Translations under genes and position numbers: made by a program
Assembly (NCBI GenBank): GCA_019348435.1
Contig: JAHWJM010000085.1
Span: 1 to 9,085, forward strand
Reading direction: 5' to 3'
Source of the DNA: Actinomycetota bacterium
GTDB lineage: Bacteria; Actinomycetota; Thermoleophilia; Solirubrobacterales; Solirubrobacteraceae
DNA: 9,085 nt
Shown: positions 5,443 through 9,085 of the stretch, piece after piece
Layout: every line of letters starts with the position of its first letter
How positions within the stretch are numbered: the stretch's first letter is position 1
The notes under the pieces: model-generated
Databases searched by the model: none
Told to the model about the DNA's origin: nothing
The model's input: the letters and a program-made list of their open reading frames with translations, nothing else

Positions 5443-6270
5443 ATGGCCGATCCGGTCGTCATCCAGTGCGCGATCACCGGGTCGATCGACGCCGATCCCG
5501 GCCGCCGGCCGAACCTCCCCGCCACGCCCGAGGCGATCGTCGCCGACGCGCTCGCCGCGTGGCGCGCGGGGGCGGCCGTCGTCCATCTGCACGCGCGGGA
5601 GCCGGACGGCACGCCGACCCAGGACCGCGAGGCCTACCGCGGCCTCGTCGACGCGCTGCACGACGCCGGCTGCGAGGCGATCATCAACCTCTCCTGTGGC
5701 AGCGCGGGCGGGCGCGCGGTGCGCGACGAGCGGCTCGGGCCGCTCGAGCTGGCCCCCGAGATGGCGAGCTTCGACTGCGGTTCGATCAACTTCCGCGAGC
5801 AGCTCTTCGAGGGCGACCTGCCGTTCCTGCGGCGCATGGCCGAGAAGTTCCGCGCGTTCGCCGTGCGCCCCGAGGTCGAGTGCTTCGACACCGGCCACGT
5901 GGGGCTCGCGCTGCAGCTTCGTGACGAGGGCCTGCTCGATGAGCCGATGGTGATGCAGTTCGTGCTCGGCGTGCCCGGCAGCGGCGTGCCGGCGAACGTC
6001 GCGATGGTCGAGCACCTGCGGCGGATGATCCCGCCCGACTGGCCGTGGTCGGTGTGCGCGATCGGGCGTGCGCAGCTACCGCTGAACGCCTACTGCATCC
6101 TCGCCGGCGGCCATGTGCGCACCGGCCTGGAGGACAACCTCTGGTTTCGGCGCGGCGAAGCCGCGAGCAATGGCGCCCTCGTGGAGCGCGTCGTCCGGAT
6201 CGCGGCCGAGCTCGACCGGCCGGTCGCCACGCCCGCCGAGGCGCGCACGATCCTGGGCCTTCCAGGCTGA
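5443..6270 (+). CDS. Beta-keto acid cleavage enzyme (BKACE/Kce family, formerly DUF849)
   Basis: A 275-residue TIM-barrel, Zn-dependent enzyme of the 3-keto-5-aminohexanoate cleavage family. These enzymes combine a beta-keto acid with acetyl-CoA to give acetoacetate and a new CoA thioester. The N-terminal strand is QCAITGSID. The metal site is visible as VVHLHAREPDG with His48 and His50, plus Glu230 in GGHVRTGLEDN, matching the His-x-His...Glu set known for Kce. FDTGHVGLALQL and QFVLGVPGSG are further family segments. An in-frame TAG at 5437-5439 fixes ATG 5443 as the earliest start; no good Shine-Dalgarno site is visible. It probably shares the yceI transcript (41-bp gap) and so may respond to the MarR regulator. 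No other lysine-fermentation gene is nearby, so the natural beta-keto acid is unknown. Confidence 0.92.
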   Translation: MADPVVIQCAITGSIDADPGRRPNLPATPEAIVADALAAWRAGAAVVHLHAREPDGTPTQDREAYRGLVDALHDAGCEAIINLSCGSAGGRAVRDERLGPLELAPEMASFDCGSINFREQLFEGDLPFLRRMAEKFRAFAVRPEVECFDTGHVGLALQLRDEGLLDEPMVMQFVLGVPGSGVPANVAMVEHLRRMIPPDWPWSVCAIGRAQLPLNAYCILAGGHVRTGLEDNLWFRRGEAASNGALVERVVRIAAELDRPVATPAEARTILGLPG

Positions 6271-6294
6271 CGCGCGCGATCCGGCCGGCCGGCG

Positions 6295-6468
6295 TCAGTC
6301 CTTGCGCAGCATCTGCTTGGCCTTGTCGGCGACGCCACCGACCTTGTCCTTGATCGTGCCTGAGGCGCGGTCGACCTTGCCCTCGTCCTTGAGCTCCTCG
6401 TCGCCGGTGAGGTCACCGAGCGCCTCCTTGCCGCGGCCCTTGGTCTCGTCGATCTCTCCGTCTGACAT
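6295..6468 (-). CDS. CsbD-family small stress protein (57 aa)
   Basis: A short gene encoding a very hydrophilic, Lys/Glu/Asp/Gly-rich 57-residue protein (begins MSDGEIDETKGRGKEALGDL, ends KQMLRKD). The pattern of KGRGKEALGDLTGDEELKDEGKVD followed by GTIKDKVGGVADKAK is characteristic of the CsbD family, first known as sigma-B-controlled general stress proteins in Bacillus; molecular role unclear. ATG 6468 has an AAGGAG site 5 nt upstream. The stop (TGA, 6297-6295) lies 24 bp from the convergent BKACE stop, with only the palindrome CCGGCCGG between them and no clear terminator. It is divergent from the NrtR-like gene. A GGGTAG box on the minus strand (6502-6497) faintly recalls a SigB-type -10 but lacks a convincing -35. 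Confidence 0.9.
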   Translation of the reverse strand: MSDGEIDETKGRGKEALGDLTGDEELKDEGKVDRASGTIKDKVGGVADKAKQMLRKD

Positions 6469-6508
6469 GCGCTCTCCTTCGGTGGGTGCGCAGGGCCTAC
6501 CCGCATGC

Positions 6509-6527
6509 TCGGCGCGCTTAGCGCCGA
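6509..6527. repeat. Inverted repeat TCGGCGC-N5-GCGCCGA
   Basis: A perfect 7-bp inverted repeat with a 5-nt GCTTA spacer, in the 131-bp gap between the divergent csbD-like and nrtR-like genes. It could be an operator or a hairpin in the csbD-like leader. Its regulator is unknown. Confidence 0.45.
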
Positions 6528-6530
6528 CCT

Positions 6531-6543
6531 CGACGGACCGTCG
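6531..6543. repeat. Inverted repeat CGACGG-A-CCGTCG
   Basis: A perfect 6-1-6 inverted repeat only 3 bp after the preceding one, in the same divergent gap. It could be a second operator, for instance for the adjacent NrtR-like protein, but the link is purely positional. Confidence 0.4.
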
Positions 6544-6585
6544 GGACGTACTGGGCGCTGTGACCAGTTCTCCGCGGTGACTGCC

Positions 6586-6591
6586 TAAGCT
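6586..6591 (+). promoter_or_regulatory. Possible -10 box (TAAGCT) for a leaderless nrtR-like mRNA
   Basis: TAAGCT lies 8 bp before the GTG start at 6600, and no Shine-Dalgarno site precedes the gene. This spacing is typical of leaderless actinobacterial transcripts. No convincing -35 is visible. Confidence 0.35.
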
Positions 6592-6599
6592 GTGGGCCG

Positions 6600-7280
6600 G
6601 TGCAGTGGACGGCGACCAACAGCGAGGGCTACGCCGCCCCCGCCGCGCTGGCGACCGATGTCGTCGTGCTGACCGTGCGCGAGGGCCACCTGCTCGCGCT
6701 CACCGTCGCGCGCGAGGCCGACGAGCGTGCGCTGCCCGGCGGCTTTGTCGGCATCGGCGAGCGCCCGCTGGACACCGCGCAGCGCAAGCTGCACGAGAAG
6801 ACGGGGCTCGAGGCGCCCTACGTCGAGCAGCTCGGGGCGTTCGCCGACCCCGGCCGCGACCCACGTGGCTGGATCCCCTCGATCGCCTATCTCGCGCCGG
6901 TGCCGCCGGCCACGGTCGTGCCCGACCCAAGCGCGCTGTGGATCTGGGCCCGCGGCGACATGCCGCTGGCGTTCGACCACCGCGAGGTGCTCGACGCGGC
7001 GGTCGAGCGCCTCGAGGGCAAGCTGTGGTGGTCGAACATCATGGTCGGCATGCTGCCGGCTGCGTTCACGCTCAGCGAGGCGCGCCGCCTCTACGAGGCG
7101 ATCGCTCAGACCCGCTACGACCCGGCCACGTTCGGCCGGGACCTCAAGGCGACGGGTCTGATCGAGGCCACCGGCGAGCAGCGCGCCACCGGTCCCGGGC
7201 GACCCGCCGCGATGTACCGCTTCACGTCGAACCGCCCCGAGTGGGGAGCCGGGCGGCGCAAGCGCATCGCGCTCGCGTGA
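6600..7280 (+). CDS. nrtR: NrtR-type regulator: Nudix domain fused to winged-helix DNA-binding domain
   Basis: A 226-residue two-domain protein. The N-terminal Nudix-like domain (about 14-140) contains the box G48-x5-E54-x7-RKLHEKTGL (62-70). Compared with the catalytic REUxEExGU, two acidic residues are Lys (63 and 67), so hydrolysis is probably lost and the domain serves as a ligand sensor. PYVEQLGAFADPGRDPRGW (73-91) is typical of NrtR proteins. The C-terminal domain (about 150-210) has MLPAAFTLSEARRLYEAI, then FGRDLKATGLIEATGE and GRPAAMYRF, the characteristic NrtR winged helix. Known NrtR proteins bind ADP-ribose or related nucleotides and repress NAD salvage or synthesis genes. No NAD gene is seen here; the next genes are CYTH and aminotransferase. 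The GTG start at 6600 lacks a Shine-Dalgarno site and may be leaderless. Family assignment is strong; regulon unknown. Confidence 0.88.
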   Translation: MQWTATNSEGYAAPAALATDVVVLTVREGHLLALTVAREADERALPGGFVGIGERPLDTAQRKLHEKTGLEAPYVEQLGAFADPGRDPRGWIPSIAYLAPVPPATVVPDPSALWIWARGDMPLAFDHREVLDAAVERLEGKLWWSNIMVGMLPAAFTLSEARRLYEAIAQTRYDPATFGRDLKATGLIEATGEQRATGPGRPAAMYRFTSNRPEWGAGRRKRIALA

Positions 7281-7320
7281 GGCCGCCGATGAGCCAGTAT
7301 CCACACGCATGGGAGGCGCA

Positions 7321-7800
7321 ATGGAGATCGAGCGCAAGTTCCTGCTGAGCGACGTGCCGCCGACGATGCGCTTGGCGCGACGCGAGCCCATCCGCCAGGG
7401 CTATATCGCGCTCGATGGCGATACCGAGGTGCGCATCCGGATCAGCCCGAAGGGATCGGTCCTGACGATCAAGGCGGGCCGCGGTGGCGCGCGCCTCGAG
7501 GAGGAGATCAGGCTGGAGGCACAGCAGGGCGAGGCGCTGTGGGAGCTCACCGACGGCCGTCGCGTGCAGAAGACGCGCCGGCGCGTGCGCCTCGCGAGCC
7601 CGGTGGACCGGCCAGAGCTGCTGGTCGAGGTCGACGAGTACTCCGGGCCGCTCGACGGGCTCGTCGTCGCGGAGGTCGAGTTTCCCGACGAGGAGGCCGC
7701 GCGCGCGTTCCAGCCGCCGGCCTGGTTCGGCCGGGAGCTCACCGACGACTGGCGCTACGCGAACCGCAGCCTGGCCAGCGACGGGATGCCCGAGGAGTGA
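7321..7800 (+). CDS. CYTH-domain protein (triphosphate tunnel metalloenzyme)
   Basis: A 159-residue single-domain CYTH protein of the short bacterial type. These beta-barrel enzymes bind triphosphate groups and divalent metal, and bacterial members are often inorganic triphosphatases. The defining ExExK motif is at the very N-terminus (MEIERKF: Glu2, Glu4, Lys6). Other expected tunnel residues are RIRI (38-41), LTIKAG with Lys51, LEEEI (59-63), KTRRRV (84-89), LLVEVDEYSG (100-109), VAEVEF (116-121) and the closing DWRYANRSLA. I chose ATG 7321 over ATG 7309 because ExExK normally begins the protein and GGGAGG (7311-7316) sits just upstream, though only 4 nt away. It follows the NrtR-like gene by 40 bp and overlaps the aminotransferase start as GTGA, so all three may be co-transcribed. 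Actual substrate unproven. Confidence 0.92.
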   Translation: MEIERKFLLSDVPPTMRLARREPIRQGYIALDGDTEVRIRISPKGSVLTIKAGRGGARLEEEIRLEAQQGEALWELTDGRRVQKTRRRVRLASPVDRPELLVEVDEYSGPLDGLVVAEVEFPDEEAARAFQPPAWFGRELTDDWRYANRSLASDGMPEE

Positions 7801-8954
7801 CCGGCACCCGCCTCCGGCCGTTCGGCACCACGATCTTCAGCGAGATGTCGGCGCTGGCCGCGCGCACCGGCGCGATCAACCTCGGCCAGGGGTTTCCCGA
7901 CACCGACGGGCCCGCGGAGATCCTCGCCCTCGCGGAGGCCGCGATGCGCAGCGGGCACGCCAACCAGTACGCGCCGATCGCGGGGGTGCCCGAGCTATGC
8001 TCGGCCATCGCCGAGCACCAGCGCCGCCGCTACGGGCTCGAGGTCGACGCGCGCGACGGCGTGCAGGTGACGTTCGGCGCCACCGAGGCGATCGCGGCGA
8101 CGATGCTCGGCCTGCTCGAGGGCGGCGACGACGTCGTCGTCATCGAGCCGTTCTATGACTCCTATGCGGCGACGATCGCGCTCGCCGGTGCGACCCGCAG
8201 GCTCGTGACGCTGCACCCGCCGGACTTCGGGCTGCCCCTCGACGCGTTGGCGGCGGCCGCTGCCGGCGCGCGGATGCTCGTGCTCAACTCACCGCACAAC
8301 CCGACCGGCCGCGTGCTGACCCGCGGCGAGCTCGAGGGGGTCGCGAAGGTGTGCATCGAGCACGACCTCATCGCGGTGACCGACGAGGTCTACGAGCACC
8401 TCGTCTTCGAGGGCGAGCACATCCCGCTCGCGACGCTGCCCGGTATGGCCGAGCGCACGCTGACGATCTCGAGCGCCGGCAAGTCGCTCTCGTTCACCGG
8501 CTGGAAGGTCGGCTGGTGCAGCGGGCCGACGCAGCTCATCGCGGGTGTGCGGGCGGCGAAGCAGTTTCTGTCCTTTTCCGGCGGGACGCCACTGCAGGTC
8601 GCGGTGGCGGGCGCGCTGGGCGACGCCGAGCGCCACGTCGCCCCGCTGCGCGCCGCGCTGCGGGCGGCCCGCAACCGGTTGTGCGAAGGCCTGGCCGCCG
8701 CCGGGCTGGGCGTATCGGTGCCCCAGGGCGGCTACTTCGTCAACGCCGACATCCGCCCGCTGGGGGAGCAGGACGGGCCGGCGTTCTGCGCGGCGCTGCC
8801 CGGGCGCGCGGGTGTCGTGGGCGTGCCGACCACCGTCTTCTACGACGACCCGCGGGCGGGAAGGCACCTCGTGCGCTTCGCGTTCTGCAAGCGCGACGCG
8901 GTCCTCGACGAGGCCGCCGCCCGGCTGGCGGGCCTGGCGTCGCCGCGCCTATAG
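7797..8954 (+). CDS. dapC: PLP-dependent class I/II aminotransferase, DapC-like
   Basis: A 385-residue fold-type I aminotransferase, resembling mycobacterial DapC (N-succinyldiaminopimelate aminotransferase, lysine/diaminopimelate pathway) as I remember it. Landmarks are RPFGTTIFSEMSALA and INLGQGFPDTDGP at the N-terminus, NQYAPIAGVPEL (57-68), VTFGATEAIAA (91-101), LNSPHNPTG with Asn168, TDEVYEHLVF with Asp196 and Tyr199, and SSAGKSLSFTGWKVGW (225-240) with the PLP lysine Lys229. GVRAAKQFLSF and the ALPGRAGVVGVPTTVF segment further match this subgroup, and HLVRFAFCK carries the usual carboxylate-binding Arg. The GTG at 7797 is the best start: it overlaps the CYTH stop as GTGA and fits the family's N-terminus, although the frame is open further upstream. 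Related methionine or kynurenine aminotransferases are the alternatives, so the exact substrate is less certain than the family. Confidence 0.9.
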   Translation: MTGTRLRPFGTTIFSEMSALAARTGAINLGQGFPDTDGPAEILALAEAAMRSGHANQYAPIAGVPELCSAIAEHQRRRYGLEVDARDGVQVTFGATEAIAATMLGLLEGGDDVVVIEPFYDSYAATIALAGATRRLVTLHPPDFGLPLDALAAAAAGARMLVLNSPHNPTGRVLTRGELEGVAKVCIEHDLIAVTDEVYEHLVFEGEHIPLATLPGMAERTLTISSAGKSLSFTGWKVGWCSGPTQLIAGVRAAKQFLSFSGGTPLQVAVAGALGDAERHVAPLRAALRAARNRLCEGLAAAGLGVSVPQGGYFVNADIRPLGEQDGPAFCAALPGRAGVVGVPTTVFYDDPRAGRHLVRFAFCKRDAVLDEAAARLAGLASPRL

Positions 8955-8955
8955 T
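8950..8955 (+). promoter_or_regulatory. -10 box TATAGT for a leaderless transcript
   Basis: TATAGT is a near-consensus -10 element in otherwise extremely GC-rich DNA. It ends 7 bp before ATG 8963, so transcription would begin at or next to the start codon. No Shine-Dalgarno site is present. Its bases contain the TAG stop codon (8952-8954) of the preceding aminotransferase gene. Confidence 0.65.
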
Positions 8956-8962
8956 CCGCGCG

Positions 8963-9085
8963 ATGCACTACCGCCGCGAGCGGGTCTTCGTCGAGACGGA
9001 GGCCCGGAGGATCATCGGCACGCTCCAGCTGCCCAACGAGGGCTACCGCAGCCGGACCACCGACTTCCTCAACGCCAACGACCAC
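8963..9085 (+). CDS. Unrecognised protein, N-terminal 41 codons (cut by window end)
   Basis: The frame from ATG 8963 stays open to the end of the window and encodes MHYRRERVFVETEARRIIG..., continuing with TLQLPNEGYRSRTTDFLNAND. The alternation of charged and hydrophobic residues suggests beta strands, and the phrase GTLQLPxEGYRSRxxDxLN reminds me of small uncharacterised actinobacterial proteins (possibly the DUF6812 group), but this is from memory and weak. There is no signal peptide or membrane segment in the visible part. The gene follows the aminotransferase by only 8 bp, yet appears to have its own promoter: TATAGT lies just upstream and there is no Shine-Dalgarno site, so it is likely translated from a leaderless mRNA. 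Function unknown. Confidence 0.7.
   Translation, partial: MHYRRERVFVETEARRIIGTLQLPNEGYRSRTTDFLNANDH

Noticed and set aside
6271..6294. CCGGCCGG palindrome as a terminator between BKACE and csbD-like genes
   Set aside because: It is a short self-complementary GC run with no loop and no T-run; not convincing as a terminator.
7309..7320. ATG 7309 as the CYTH start
   Set aside because: It would add MGGA before the ExExK motif, and its ATG overlaps the likely ribosome site of ATG 7321.
1..9085. tRNA, rRNA, CRISPR array, insertion sequence or phage/defence system
   Set aside because: I saw no cloverleaf-like sequence, regularly spaced direct repeats, transposase or integrase motifs, or known defence domains on either strand.

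Overview
The window (9,085 bp, very GC-rich, with strong G/C preference at third codon positions) looks like chromosomal DNA from a high-GC actinobacterium. The mix of genes, the near-absence of gaps, the start-stop overlaps and one apparent leaderless promoter fit Thermoleophilia/Solirubrobacterales-type genomes. That placement is inference from style and remembered family resemblance; no marker gene is present. I see no rRNA, tRNA, CRISPR array, insertion sequence or phage gene.

Layout. (1) 1-567: the N-terminal half of a DHA2-type MFS drug exporter, entered mid-gene at the window edge; it loses family resemblance near base 490 and is probably a broken gene. (2) 644-1660 (minus): secreted L,D-transpeptidase with a YkuD domain. 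(3) 1825-2334 (plus): small PAP2-family phosphatase. (4) 2479-3330 (plus): tandem-domain universal stress protein, whose stop codon shares a CTAG palindrome with the convergent next gene. (5) 3327-4750 (minus): a MarR regulator followed by a CatE-like VOC extradiol dioxygenase, joined by an ATGA overlap. (6) 4853-6270 (plus): a YceI-family protein followed by a Zn-dependent beta-keto acid cleavage enzyme (BKACE, formerly DUF849). (7) 6295-6468 (minus): a 57-residue CsbD-family stress protein. (8) 6600-8954 (plus): an NrtR-type Nudix/winged-helix regulator, a CYTH triphosphate tunnel enzyme and a DapC-like aminotransferase, the last two overlapping by GTGA. (9) 8963-9085 (plus): the first 41 codons of an unrecognised protein, apparently leaderless, with its -10 box overlapping the aminotransferase stop codon.

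The most coherent unit is the MarR/VOC and YceI/BKACE divergon. Its 102-bp intergenic region carries two TTGC-N4-GCAA inverted repeats that overlap plausible divergent promoters. This suggests one MarR protein controls both arms, perhaps in response to a quinone or other aromatic compound. The second point of interest is the NrtR-like regulator, whose Nudix box has lost two of its three acidic residues and which has no NAD-metabolism gene nearby. Most of the window is otherwise ordinary housekeeping and stress-response content, and I do not see a clearly new defence or mobile system.
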